Part shown: piece by piece, positions 16,510 through 25,634 of the stretch
How the letters are laid out: the number at the start of each line of letters is the position of its first letter
Position numbering within the stretch: position 1 is the first letter of the stretch
Assembly (NCBI RefSeq): GCF_001999725.1
Contig: NZ_MDDP01000019.1
Location: 1 to 58,880 of the forward strand
DNA length: 58,880 bases
Source of the DNA: Cellulophaga omnivescoria
GTDB lineage: Bacteria; Bacteroidota; Bacteroidia; Flavobacteriales; Flavobacteriaceae
Reading direction: 5' to 3'
Made by a program: the position numbers and the translations under genes
Notes under the pieces: model-generated
The model's database searches: none
Told to the model about the DNA's origin: nothing
The model's input: the letters and a program-made list of their open reading frames with translations, nothing else

Positions 16510-19500
16510 ATGATTCACTTTTTCGGAGACCAAACCAGCAAAGTTTTTGCTGTAGAAACCAAAAATAATCTTACACAGGAAGATATTTCTAAATTAATAT
16601 GGCTTTTTGGCAACAATACTAAAATAAATGCGGCGTCTCTTGACGCCTTTTTTGTTGGCCCAAGAGCAGCAATGATTACTCCTTGGAGTACCAACGCTAC
16701 TGAAATTACCCAGAATATGGGTATAAAGGGCATTATAAGAATTGAAGAATTTTTTGCATCTACAGCAGAGGCAAAAGATTTTGATCCAATGATATCTCAA
16801 AAATATACTGCTTTAACTCAAGATATTTTTACAATAGCTATTTCTCCTAAAGAAGTTTTACCTATTGATGATATTGCAGCCTATAACCAACAAGAAGGCT
16901 TAGCTCTAAGCAACGAAGAAGTTGAATACTTAGAAAGCGTAGCTACTAAAATTGGCAGAAAACTAACAGATTCTGAAGTTTTTGGTTTTAGTCAAGTAAA
17001 CTCTGAACACTGTAGACATAAAATTTTTAACGGCACATTTGTAATAGACGGACAAGAGAAACCTTCTTCTCTATTTAAGTTAATAAAAAAAACATCTCAA
17101 GAAAACCCGGGTACAATTGTATCTGCTTATAAAGATAATGTTGCATTTATTAAAGGCCCAACGGTAACACAATTTGCTCCTAAAACAGCAGATAAACCAG
17201 ATTTTTATACCGAAGAAGAATTTAATTCTGTTATATCATTAAAAGCAGAAACTCACAATTTCCCTACAACCGTAGAGCCTTTTAATGGTGCTGCTACTGG
17301 TTCTGGAGGCGAAATTAGAGACAGGTTAGCTGGCGGAAAAGGTTCTTTGCCTTTAGCTGGTACTGCGGTTTATATGACATCTTACTCTAGGCTAGAAGAA
17401 AACAGACCTTGGGAAAAAGCTATGGAAGAACGTCCTTGGTTGTACCAAACACCAATGGATATTTTAATAAAAGCATCTAATGGGGCATCAGATTTTGGAA
17501 ACAAATTTGGGCAACCATTAATTACTGGTTCTGTTTTAACTTTTGAACACCAAGAAGATGCTCGCAAACTTGGGTTTGACAAAGTTATTATGCAAGCTGG
17601 TGGTATTGGTTATGGTAAAGAAAACCAAGCCTTAAAAGACGAACCTAAAGAAGGTAATAAAATTGTTATTCTTGGTGGAGACAATTACCGCATTGGTATG
17701 GGTGGCGCTGCTGTATCTAGTGCAGACACAGGTGAGTTTGCTTCTGGTATTGAGCTAAATGCAGTGCAACGTTCTAACCCAGAAATGCAAAAAAGAGCAG
17801 CAAATGCAATACGTGGTTTGGTAGAAAGTAATGAAAATCCAATTGTTTCTATTCACGATCACGGTGCAGGCGGACACTTAAACTGCTTATCCGAACTTGT
17901 TGAAGATACAGGTGGACATATAGATTTAGATAAACTACCTGTTGGCGATCCAACACTTTCTGCTAAAGAAATTATAGGTAATGAGTCTCAAGAACGTATG
18001 GGACTTGTAATTGGTAAAGATGATATGGGCTTACTAGAGCGTATTGCAGAGCGTGAGCGTTCTCCTATGTACCAAGTTGGTGAGGTTACAAACAACCATA
18101 GATTTACGTTTGAGTCTAAAACCACGGGAGAAAAACCTATGGATTTAGCTTTAGAAGATATGTTTGGGAGTTCTCCTAAAACAATAATGACAGATAAAAC
18201 TGTTACTCGTAATTACCAAGATGCTAGTTATTCATTAGAGTTTTTTCATGATTATCTAGAGCAAGTTTTACAATTAGAAGCCGTTGGATCTAAAGATTGG
18301 TTAACAAACAAAGTAGACCGTTGTGTTGGTGGCCGTGTTGCCAAACAACAATGTGCAGGCCCATTGCAATTACCACTTAACAATTGTGGTGTTATGGCGT
18401 TAGATTTTAAAGGTAAAGAAGGTATTGCAACTTCTATTGGGCACTCTCCTATTTCAGGATTAATAGACCCAGCTGCAGGTAGTAAAAATAGTATTACAGA
18501 AGCTTTAACTAATATTGTCTGGGCTCCTTTAAAAGATGGTTTACAATCTGTTTCTTTATCTGCTAACTGGATGTGGCCTTGTAAAAACGAAGGCGAAGAT
18601 GCACGTTTGTATGAAGCTGTAGAAGCTGTATCTGAATTTAGTATTGCTTTAGGCGTTAACGTACCAACAGGTAAAGATTCGCTTTCTATGAAGCAGAAAT
18701 ACAAAAATGAAGAAGTTATAGCTCCTGGAACCGTAATTATTTCTGCTGCTGCAAACTGTAACAATATTAACCAAGTAGTAGAGCCTGTTTTACAAAAAAA
18801 CAACAATGCTATCTACTATATAAACCTATCTAAAGACAATTTTAAATTAGGTGGTTCTTCTTTTGCACAAACACAGAACAAAATAGGAAATAGTGCACCA
18901 AACGTTACGGATGCTGCTTACGTAAAAACAGTATTTAACACATTACAAGACGCAATAAAAGCTGATAAAATTAACGCCGGACACGATGTAGCCTCTGGTG
19001 GTTTAATTACAACTCTACTAGAAATGTGTTTTGCAGATGTTAATTTGGGCGCTAACTTAGACCTATCTGCTTTAGGCGAAGAAGACACTATTAAATTATT
19101 ATTTGCAGAAAATGCTGGTGTTGTTTTTCAGGCAGATGCAAGTACAGAAACGCTATTTGCAAACGCTGGTGTAACTGCTATTAAAATTGGTTCTGTGGTT
19201 GAAGAAGCTACATTAACAATAAAGAATAACGGTATGGAAATGGGCTTAAACGTAACCTCTTTAAGAGATACGTGGTCTAAAACATCATACTTATTAGATA
19301 GTAAACAAACGTCAAACAATTTAGCTAAAGACAGGTTTAACAATTATAAAAACCAACCTTTACAATACACTTTCCCTGCAAACTTTACGGGTAAATTACC
19401 TGTAATAAACGGAGAAAGACCAAAGGCAGCTATTTTACGTGAAAAAGGAAGTAACTCTGAACGTGAAATGGCAAATGCAATGTATTTAGCTGGTTTTGAT

Positions 19501-20169
19501 GTAAAAGATGTACATATGACCGATTTAATATCGGGACGTGAAACCTTAGAGGATATTCAGTTTTTAGGAGCCGTTGGTGGTTTTTCTAATTCTGATGTGC
19601 TTGGTAGCGCAAAAGGTTGGGCTGGTGCCATTAAATACAATGAAAAAGCCAACAAAGTAATAAACAACTTCTTTAAAAGAGAAGACACTTTATCTGTTGG
19701 TATTTGTAACGGTTGCCAATTGTTTATGGAATTAGAACTAATTAACCCTGAGCACGAGCAACACGGAAAAATGACGTATAATGATTCTCATAAACACGAG
19801 AGTAACTTTACATCTGTAAAAATTGAAGAAAACAATTCTGTAATGCTTTCTACTTTAGCAGGCACTACATTAGGCGTTTGGATTAGTCACGGTGAAGGTA
19901 AATTTAGCTTACCACAAAACAAAGAAGACTACAATATTGTTTCTACTTATGGTTATGAGGGTTATCCTGCAAATCCTAACGGTAGTGATTTTAATACTGC
20001 TATGTTGTGTGATAAAACAGGAAGACACTTGGTTACAATGCCACACATAGAGCGTTCTACATTCCAATGGAACTGGGCAAATTACCCAACAGACCGTAAG
20101 GATGAAGTTACACCTTGGTTAGAAGCATTTACAAATGCCAGAGAGTGGATTTTAAAACAAAAAGGATAA
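16510..20169 (+). CDS. purL: Phosphoribosylformylglycinamidine synthase (FGAM synthase)
   Basis: 1219 aa from the ATG at 16510. An earlier in-frame ATG at 16474 lies inside the promoter palindrome and is rejected. This is the large single-chain PurL, combining synthase and glutaminase, which converts FGAR, ATP and glutamine to FGAM in purine synthesis. Visible parts are HNFPTTVEPFNGAATGSGGE (ATP site), HDHGAGGHLNCLSEL, and the C-terminal glutaminase with nucleophile Cys in GICNGCQLFMEL and the partner region PHIERSTFQW. It stands alone and ends at a strong terminator. Confidence 0.97.
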   Translation: MIHFFGDQTSKVFAVETKNNLTQEDISKLIWLFGNNTKINAASLDAFFVGPRAAMITPWSTNATEITQNMGIKGIIRIEEFFASTAEAKDFDPMISQKYTALTQDIFTIAISPKEVLPIDDIAAYNQQEGLALSNEEVEYLESVATKIGRKLTDSEVFGFSQVNSEHCRHKIFNGTFVIDGQEKPSSLFKLIKKTSQENPGTIVSAYKDNVAFIKGPTVTQFAPKTADKPDFYTEEEFNSVISLKAETHNFPTTVEPFNGAATGSGGEIRDRLAGGKGSLPLAGTAVYMTSYSRLEENRPWEKAMEERPWLYQTPMDILIKASNGASDFGNKFGQPLITGSVLTFEHQEDARKLGFDKVIMQAGGIGYGKENQALKDEPKEGNKIVILGGDNYRIGMGGAAVSSADTGEFASGIELNAVQRSNPEMQKRAANAIRGLVESNENPIVSIHDHGAGGHLNCLSELVEDTGGHIDLDKLPVGDPTLSAKEIIGNESQERMGLVIGKDDMGLLERIAERERSPMYQVGEVTNNHRFTFESKTTGEKPMDLALEDMFGSSPKTIMTDKTVTRNYQDASYSLEFFHDYLEQVLQLEAVGSKDWLTNKVDRCVGGRVAKQQCAGPLQLPLNNCGVMALDFKGKEGIATSIGHSPISGLIDPAAGSKNSITEALTNIVWAPLKDGLQSVSLSANWMWPCKNEGEDARLYEAVEAVSEFSIALGVNVPTGKDSLSMKQKYKNEEVIAPGTVIISAAANCNNINQVVEPVLQKNNNAIYYINLSKDNFKLGGSSFAQTQNKIGNSAPNVTDAAYVKTVFNTLQDAIKADKINAGHDVASGGLITTLLEMCFADVNLGANLDLSALGEEDTIKLLFAENAGVVFQADASTETLFANAGVTAIKIGSVVEEATLTIKNNGMEMGLNVTSLRDTWSKTSYLLDSKQTSNNLAKDRFNNYKNQPLQYTFPANFTGKLPVINGERPKAAILREKGSNSEREMANAMYLAGFDVKDVHMTDLISGRETLEDIQFLGAVGGFSNSDVLGSAKGWAGAIKYNEKANKVINNFFKREDTLSVGICNGCQLFMELELINPEHEQHGKMTYNDSHKHESNFTSVKIEENNSVMLSTLAGTTLGVWISHGEGKFSLPQNKEDYNIVSTYGYEGYPANPNGSDFNTAMLCDKTGRHLVTMPHIERSTFQWNWANYPTDRKDEVTPWLEAFTNAREWILKQKG

Positions 20170-20192
20170 TATTGTTTTTTAAATTATAAAGT

Positions 20193-20224
20193 AAAATCCC
20201 GTTTCAATTAAGAAACGGGATTTT
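20193..20224 (+). terminator. purL terminator
   Basis: Perfect 13-bp arms (20193-20205 and 20212-20224) with a GC-rich core, a six-base loop and a following T run. Confidence 0.88.
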
Positions 20225-20276
20225 TTACATCCAATAAAAACAACTTATCTTCACACTGCAAAACTCATTCATCCAT

Positions 20277-20759
20277 ATGAAAAACAATATCAACTTTATA
20301 CATACAACAGACTCAAAAGAATGGCATACCATTACAGATGCTGTTATGGGTGGAGTATCAAAAAGTAATTTTAAAATTGCAACTGATAATTTAGGCGTTT
20401 TTAGTGGTTACGTATCGCTAGAAAATAATGGTGGCTTTGCAATGGTTAAACACTGCACATCATTGCACTGTAAAAACTATAGTACTATTTGCATAACACT
20501 TAAGGGAGACGGTAAAGTATATCAAATTAGAATAAAAGAAAACACAGCAACTAAACATTGGTTTATTGCTCCTTTTACAACAAATGGAGATTGGCAAACC
20601 ATAGAAATTAAACTAAATAATATGTATGCAATGTTTAGAGGAAATAAGGTTGATATTCCTAACTTTAACGCAGAAAACATTAATGAAATAGCCTTTTTAA
20701 TTGGCAATAAAACAGTAGAAGATTTTAAATTAGAACTTAAAAGTATTGCTTTAAAATAA
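20277..20759 (+). CDS. CIA30 family protein
   Basis: 160 aa. It matches the CIA30 family (complex I intermediate-associated protein 30, a galactose-binding-like beta-sandwich). The motifs are WHTITDAVMGGVSKSNF near residue 16, GYVSLENNGGFAMV, and a C-terminal IAFLIGNKTVEDFKLELKSI. No signal peptide is seen. In bacteria the family has no proven role. The link with complex I assembly comes from eukaryotes. It is convergent with a membrane-protein pair, five bases away. Confidence 0.85.
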   Translation: MKNNINFIHTTDSKEWHTITDAVMGGVSKSNFKIATDNLGVFSGYVSLENNGGFAMVKHCTSLHCKNYSTICITLKGDGKVYQIRIKENTATKHWFIAPFTTNGDWQTIEIKLNNMYAMFRGNKVDIPNFNAENINEIAFLIGNKTVEDFKLELKSIALK

Positions 20760-20764
20760 CAATC

Positions 20765-21217
20765 TTACTTTTTTAAGCTTCGTTTATTTATTAGTCTTTT
20801 TAGCTGTAAAAAACCGTTTGTTACATTCCCTTTATTTACAACAATGGGTATTGCTAAAGTAACCAAAAGAGCTATACAAGCGGCAGAGCCTAATCCGCCA
20901 CCAAAACCTGCAAAAAAACTACTTGTATTTAAATAAAGTATTGTAAATATTGCACCAGACACACCTATTACCCAATAGCTTTTTACAAGCTTAGAGGATA
21001 CCATACCTATAAAAGAAGCTCCAAAACATACTAAGGCTAAATTCTGGGATAAATAGCTTGACAGTACACTAGGAAACACCAACACAAATAAACCTGAAAA
21101 AACACCAACCAGTGCAGATGCTCTAACAGCACTTTGTTTGTATTTAAACTGAAGTAAATAAGTTACAATTGCAGATAAACTACCTGCAAATATTAGTATA
21201 AAGTGTTCTATTTTCAT
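20765..21217 (-). CDS. Small polytopic membrane protein, second of a paralogous pair
   Basis: 150 aa, almost wholly hydrophobic, with about five membrane segments (5-22, 33-55, 59-76, 81-98 and 103-127) and a basic C-terminus. Shared with the upstream gene product in the same order and spacing are AIVTYLL (16-22), CFGASFIGM (64-72) and FAGFGGGLGSAA (102-113). Its ATG shares one base with the stop of the upstream gene (TAATG). I do not recognise the family. Coupling and similarity suggest a heteromeric membrane complex. Confidence 0.75.
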   Translation of the reverse strand: MKIEHFILIFAGSLSAIVTYLLQFKYKQSAVRASALVGVFSGLFVLVFPSVLSSYLSQNLALVCFGASFIGMVSSKLVKSYWVIGVSGAIFTILYLNTSSFFAGFGGGLGSAACIALLVTLAIPIVVNKGNVTNGFLQLKRLINKRSLKK

Positions 21218-21771
21218 TACGATAGTAAAAAAGTTATAAAAAAAGCCAATACTACACCACCAAAAGCCAATGTGCCAAGCTTACCTCCTACTCCGTGAAA
21301 ACTATCTTTAGAGCCTACTAAAAGCAAACCTGTAAATAAACTTGCTAATGCTATAAAAACATAATCTGGCGCTACACTAGCATTTGTCATACCTACAAAC
21401 GCTCCGCAATAAACAGCGGTTGGTATGGTATTTATTAAAGAATTACTTTTAAATACGTTAGGAACAAAACTAATTACCAGACCCACTGTTGATGCCGCCA
21501 AAACTGTAGAAAAACCTAAAGATGTATGCAATATATAAGTTATTATTGCTCCAAAAAAAACAAAGGCTACAGTTAAAAAATGCTCAAAAGTGTGACTTTT
21601 TGCACTTACTGGAGTCTTTTTATAAGTTATTAGCAATAATACCAATGCTAAAATTAAAAAGCCAAAAACTAAATAATTGTTTTGCTTTTCAAAAAGAATT
21701 GCAGCCAAGAAACCTAAATGACAAATGATAATTAAACTAAAAGTAAGCTGTTTTACACGCTTCTTAATCAT
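21217..21771 (-). CDS. Polytopic membrane protein, first of a paralogous pair
   Basis: 184 aa from the ATG at 21771. A longer frame to 21849 adds 26 residues with no promoter support. Two extra N-terminal membrane segments (about 8-27 and 33-49) and a His-containing cytoplasmic loop precede a five-segment core. The core is clearly related to the downstream protein: AIITYIL (75-81), YCGAFVGM (121-128) and FHGVGGKLGTLA (158-169). A CAAAAATA (TATTTTTG on the minus strand) at 21791-21798 is a likely -7 box. Function unknown. Confidence 0.75.
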   Translation of the reverse strand: MIKKRVKQLTFSLIIICHLGFLAAILFEKQNNYLVFGFLILALVLLLITYKKTPVSAKSHTFEHFLTVAFVFFGAIITYILHTSLGFSTVLAASTVGLVISFVPNVFKSNSLINTIPTAVYCGAFVGMTNASVAPDYVFIALASLFTGLLLVGSKDSFHGVGGKLGTLAFGGVVLAFFITFLLS

Positions 21772-21902
21772 ACTATTAATTTTCAAATTGCAAAAATAAA
21801 TAATATAACAAGTACATAACCATTTAATACAGATAAAAAAGGATGACATTTATGTTGAAATGAATTTTGTAACTTACCTCATAAATCATCAATCTAAAAA
21901 CA

Positions 21903-22556
21903 ATGAAAAAAAAAGAACAAAACAGCAGTAGAAGATCTTTTATTAAAAATGCGTCTTTACTAACAATGGGAACAAGTAGCTTATTAGCTTTTCCGCTAGG
22001 AAAACCAACTACTACTATTTACACTCAAGATACAGATATAAATATTATTGGTCCTAAAGAAGGGTATAGTCCACAAATTGGAACTTTAGTTTCTATGATG
22101 ACTTGGATGCGTATGGTAATATTAGCACCTGTAAGTAATATGAGTGTTTCAGATTTAGACTACTTAGTAGATGAAAATGCAAATTCTATTGGCGCAATGC
22201 TTATGCACTTAGCTGCAACAGAACGTTTTTATCAAATACACACCTTTAATAATAAAAACTGGGGAGACTGGCCCAAAGAAGATAAAAAAAGATGGAGTAT
22301 TGCTTCTGGTTTAGGAGACAAAGCACGTAAACAAATAAATGGTAATGAGTTAAGTTATTATTTAGACGCATTAGATGAAGTAAGACAAAATACGTTAAAA
22401 GAGTTTGCGAACAGAGATGATAAGTGGTTGTTAAAAGTTGATGAAAATTTTCCTTGGGGCCCAACAAACAACTACTGCAAATGGTTTCACGTTTGTGAAC
22501 ACGAGTCTAACCATAATGGGCAATTTAAATTTATAAAAAGTAGAATACCGTCATAA
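21903..22556 (+). CDS. Tat-exported DinB-like protein
   Basis: 217 aa. The N-terminus has a twin-arginine signal, SRRSFIK at residues 9-15, followed by a hydrophobic stretch ending near 32. The mature part is a DinB/DUF664-like four-helix bundle, with putative metal ligands in MLMHLAATERFYQ and CEHESNHNGQ (His at the family positions). Most DinB proteins are cytoplasmic, often thiol transferases. Export by Tat implies that it folds with its metal before export. Its substrate is unknown. Confidence 0.78.
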   Translation: MKKKEQNSSRRSFIKNASLLTMGTSSLLAFPLGKPTTTIYTQDTDINIIGPKEGYSPQIGTLVSMMTWMRMVILAPVSNMSVSDLDYLVDENANSIGAMLMHLAATERFYQIHTFNNKNWGDWPKEDKKRWSIASGLGDKARKQINGNELSYYLDALDEVRQNTLKEFANRDDKWLLKVDENFPWGPTNNYCKWFHVCEHESNHNGQFKFIKSRIPS

Positions 22557-22560
22557 AAAC

Positions 22561-22591
22561 AAAAAAGCAGGATTAAAAATCCTGCTTTTTT
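22561..22591. terminator. Bidirectional terminator
   Basis: Perfect 14-bp arms (22561-22574 and 22578-22591), a three-base loop, and a T run on either strand. It serves the convergent DinB and T9SS genes. Confidence 0.85.
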
Positions 22592-22624
22592 TTGCAATGG
22601 TTTGTGTTTGTGTAATGGTAGTGT

Positions 22625-25216
22625 TTATTTTTTAATTAATTTTCCGCTCCAAATGGCATTGTTAGAACTAATTAGTTTGTATAAGTATATACCAGATGCT
22701 AAGCTTGGCACAGTTACATCTATACTATTTTGGCCTTGGTTTGCTTCGCCTACAATAGTGTAAGCAGGCATTAATGTACCAGTAATAGTGTACAGTTCTA
22801 GTGTATAAGTACTAGCCATTTCTTCATAAAAATACAAGGTTGTGGTACTTTCTACTGGGTTAGGTAGTAAAATAGACTTTGTTCTGTTTTTCTCTAAATA
22901 CGCATTTCTTTGCTCTGTGTTATTAAAATCTATATCAGATAACTGCAGTTCTTTTTCTTGCAAACTACCATCGCTGGACTTTAAGTTAAATAATAACACT
23001 TTAAGTGAACTAAAATCTGTGTTTCCTCCAAACTCATTTTTAAAATCGGCGTCCTCTAGCACATAGCGTTGTTCTTCATTTGTTAAGTCCACAGTTGCAA
23101 TATATGGCTCACCAGAACCTTTTAATAATTTTACCTCTAATGTTCCTGTACCAGAAGCTGTAAACGATAATTGTTTGTACTCTGATAAATCTACAGCTAA
23201 AAACCTTGGATTAAACGCTCTATAAGTACCAATATACTCTTGTGTTTTCCCCTTTAAATGTACATTACGTTCTATTCTGTAGCCATCACCTAAGTATGGC
23301 GCACTGTTTTGTTCTACATTATACATTGTAACTTCTGTAGTAGCCGTAGAACTATCTACGCCCCAAGGTGCATCTGCAACAAATAAATCATCCGGCGTAT
23401 CACCTTTTTCATTTTTTAACCTAAAACCTAAATCAAATAAAGCTCCAGTTTCTACAGTTACAGTATCTATATACCTATCTAAAGAAGCCTGTAATGTAAC
23501 CATATCCGTTTCACTAGTTTCTGTACGTTTTAAACCACCCTCCAAAGTCATTTGTTTAGATACGTTTGTGTTTACAACTGTCATTTCTACAGTACCATTC
23601 GTATATTTTGCAGACCTCACAAAAACAGGTGGTGGTGTAGAACCTTTATAACCTTCTATTGCTGCATTGGCTTCAAGTAGAGATAAAATTTCCTCTGCCA
23701 TTACAACCAAATCATCTACAGAATTAGACCATATTTGAAAATTGTAAAACATATTATCTTTTTCATATGCATCAATATTCCAATGAGATTCTATTGTAAA
23801 ACTGTTATTTGGGTTAACTTTTGCAGAAAAAGATAAAGCAAATTCTTTGCTACCATCTGCCTGTTTAATGATAGATTTTATAAAGTTATTATCTCTAATA
23901 TTTAAATTAGATACAGAAAGTAATTCTGCTCCTAAAAAACGATCGCATATAAATTTACTGTGCTCATAAACAGTATTATCAGTTTTAATAACCATTAAAG
24001 CTCCAATAGTTTGGTCTCCTTTTAAATAATCTACAGAGAAAATATCACTAGCATTAGTTAGTTCTAATAAATCTGCCGGAGAAGACTCTATTGTACTTGT
24101 TTCTCCTAAAACATTTAGTGGTACCAAAGAAGATAAAGGAATATTATCACTGGTATATTTTCCGCTTAACTTGTATCCCTTATCCTTAGTAATTTGTTTT
24201 GCGGTAGTTTTATCAAAAATATAATTGTTTTTAGCCCTGTTATAATTTCTGTTTGTAATAAGGTTTGCAAGTCTGTCATTACTTTCCAATCCGCCATCAT
24301 TACCACCAGATGTAGTTGTAATTACCGGGCACAAACTAATACCAGAACATGAAGGGTCATCACAATCTACAAGTCCGTCACCGTCATCATCAATACCATT
24401 AATACAATCTTCTTGTGGCACAGGTGCTGTAGGACAACGGGCTCCGTCATTAGAAGAACTTGCAGGACCAAAAGCAAAAATGTTAGAAACCATAACATTT
24501 GCAACAATGGTATGTACCGCATTAATTTTATAAACAGAACCAGTTTGGTTTGCCGATATGTAAAGGTTACCATCTACATCAAAATAAACAGCACCATACG
24601 TATAATTAAAGCCAGCCAAAACAGGTACTTCTCCTAAGTCTTCTACCACACCAGTTTCTGCAGTAATCCTATACAACCTGTTAGTACCCTTGCTAACTGC
24701 ATAAAGTTTACCATCTACGGCATTAAATGCCCAATCATGAATACTTATACTGGTATCTAATGTGTAAGAACCTATATACTCTAAATAATTATTAGACTCA
24801 GGATTTAAGTCTATTGCATAATAAGTAGAAGAACCAGCTCTAAGATAATAAATACCATCTAAGTTAATATCTCCTACATACTTGTTTCCATTATTTGGTA
24901 GTTCTGGAATAGTGTGCACTGTAGGTGTAAAGTCCTTTCCTATTTGCACTATAGATATTTGCGGTGTAGACAAATATCCCCAAATGTAACCATCTGCAGA
25001 GTTGTATGCTGCAGCATTAATATTACCTGGTACAACATCGGCTGCAACCAAATATGAGCTTCCAGATGCTAAATCTAAAGCATAAATATCATTTGTTTGA
25101 AAAAGGTACGCATTATAGTCGCACTCAAAAGGTTCTGACTGTGCAGTTGCGTTAAAAGCACAGAAAACCACACTCAGTAGTAAAAAGTAGGTTTTTAAAG
25201 GTAAAATTTTAGTCAT
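22625..25216 (-). CDS. T9SS-secreted protein with N-terminal propeller and Ca-type repeat
   Basis: 863 aa. A Sec signal peptide (1-25) is followed by a DUF6923-like beta-propeller (about 28-255). Next is a short Asp-rich Cys-flanked repeat, CINGIDDDGDGLVDCDDPSC, typical of Ca-binding spacer repeats. A long region (about 300-640) is followed by a probable jelly-roll/CBM-like beta-sandwich (about 650-770). The end is a type A T9SS sorting domain (about 785-863), including LPNPVESTTTLYFY and ASGIYLYKLIS. It is exported across the outer membrane and attached or released. The binding partner or substrate is unknown. Confidence 0.85.
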   Translation of the reverse strand: MTKILPLKTYFLLLSVVFCAFNATAQSEPFECDYNAYLFQTNDIYALDLASGSSYLVAADVVPGNINAAAYNSADGYIWGYLSTPQISIVQIGKDFTPTVHTIPELPNNGNKYVGDINLDGIYYLRAGSSTYYAIDLNPESNNYLEYIGSYTLDTSISIHDWAFNAVDGKLYAVSKGTNRLYRITAETGVVEDLGEVPVLAGFNYTYGAVYFDVDGNLYISANQTGSVYKINAVHTIVANVMVSNIFAFGPASSSNDGARCPTAPVPQEDCINGIDDDGDGLVDCDDPSCSGISLCPVITTTSGGNDGGLESNDRLANLITNRNYNRAKNNYIFDKTTAKQITKDKGYKLSGKYTSDNIPLSSLVPLNVLGETSTIESSPADLLELTNASDIFSVDYLKGDQTIGALMVIKTDNTVYEHSKFICDRFLGAELLSVSNLNIRDNNFIKSIIKQADGSKEFALSFSAKVNPNNSFTIESHWNIDAYEKDNMFYNFQIWSNSVDDLVVMAEEILSLLEANAAIEGYKGSTPPPVFVRSAKYTNGTVEMTVVNTNVSKQMTLEGGLKRTETSETDMVTLQASLDRYIDTVTVETGALFDLGFRLKNEKGDTPDDLFVADAPWGVDSSTATTEVTMYNVEQNSAPYLGDGYRIERNVHLKGKTQEYIGTYRAFNPRFLAVDLSEYKQLSFTASGTGTLEVKLLKGSGEPYIATVDLTNEEQRYVLEDADFKNEFGGNTDFSSLKVLLFNLKSSDGSLQEKELQLSDIDFNNTEQRNAYLEKNRTKSILLPNPVESTTTLYFYEEMASTYTLELYTITGTLMPAYTIVGEANQGQNSIDVTVPSLASGIYLYKLISSNNAIWSGKLIKK

Positions 25217-25634
25217 AATTAATGATTTGGGGCGTTAATTAATTACAGCAAAAGTGCTTATTTACTTCTTATTTTAGTAGCAGTACAAGATTAAAGGCTT
25301 ATTTAGTGCGATAAAATGCAGTTAACTATAGACAAACGGTAAAAAGCTTAAAAAATAGGCACTTAGAAGAAAAATTATAACATTTAATTACATATTTCGC
25401 ACTTTTTAATTTTGTACTTTAGGTAATGTTTTAGTAAAAATTAGTACAAAGTGACTTTAAAGAAAAACAATTGTTCATATAATTGTAATTTTAACAAAAT
25501 GTTAACTTGTTATATTTTAGCATTTTACTAATTCAAACTAAGAAAATAATAGAATTTATGGTGTTTTTTTACGAATCTAATTTTAAAATAAGCATTCCTT
25601 TTCTTAATTTGCAACTCTGATACAATCAATTCTT
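25217..25634. other. Intergenic region between divergent T9SS gene and fadD
   Basis: 418 bases with no ORF. A TAATTTTG box (plus strand) is at 25407-25414 without a TTG partner. A small inverted repeat TTAACA-AAA-TGTTAA lies at 25491-25505. A TTAATTTG, one base off the -7 consensus, lies about 20 bases before the fadD ATG and is the likeliest fadD promoter. No terminator or RNA gene was seen. Confidence 0.5.

Noticed and set aside
18252-18806. 184-codon minus-strand ORF inside purL
   Set aside because: Entirely within a well-conserved enzyme gene, with no domain of its own.
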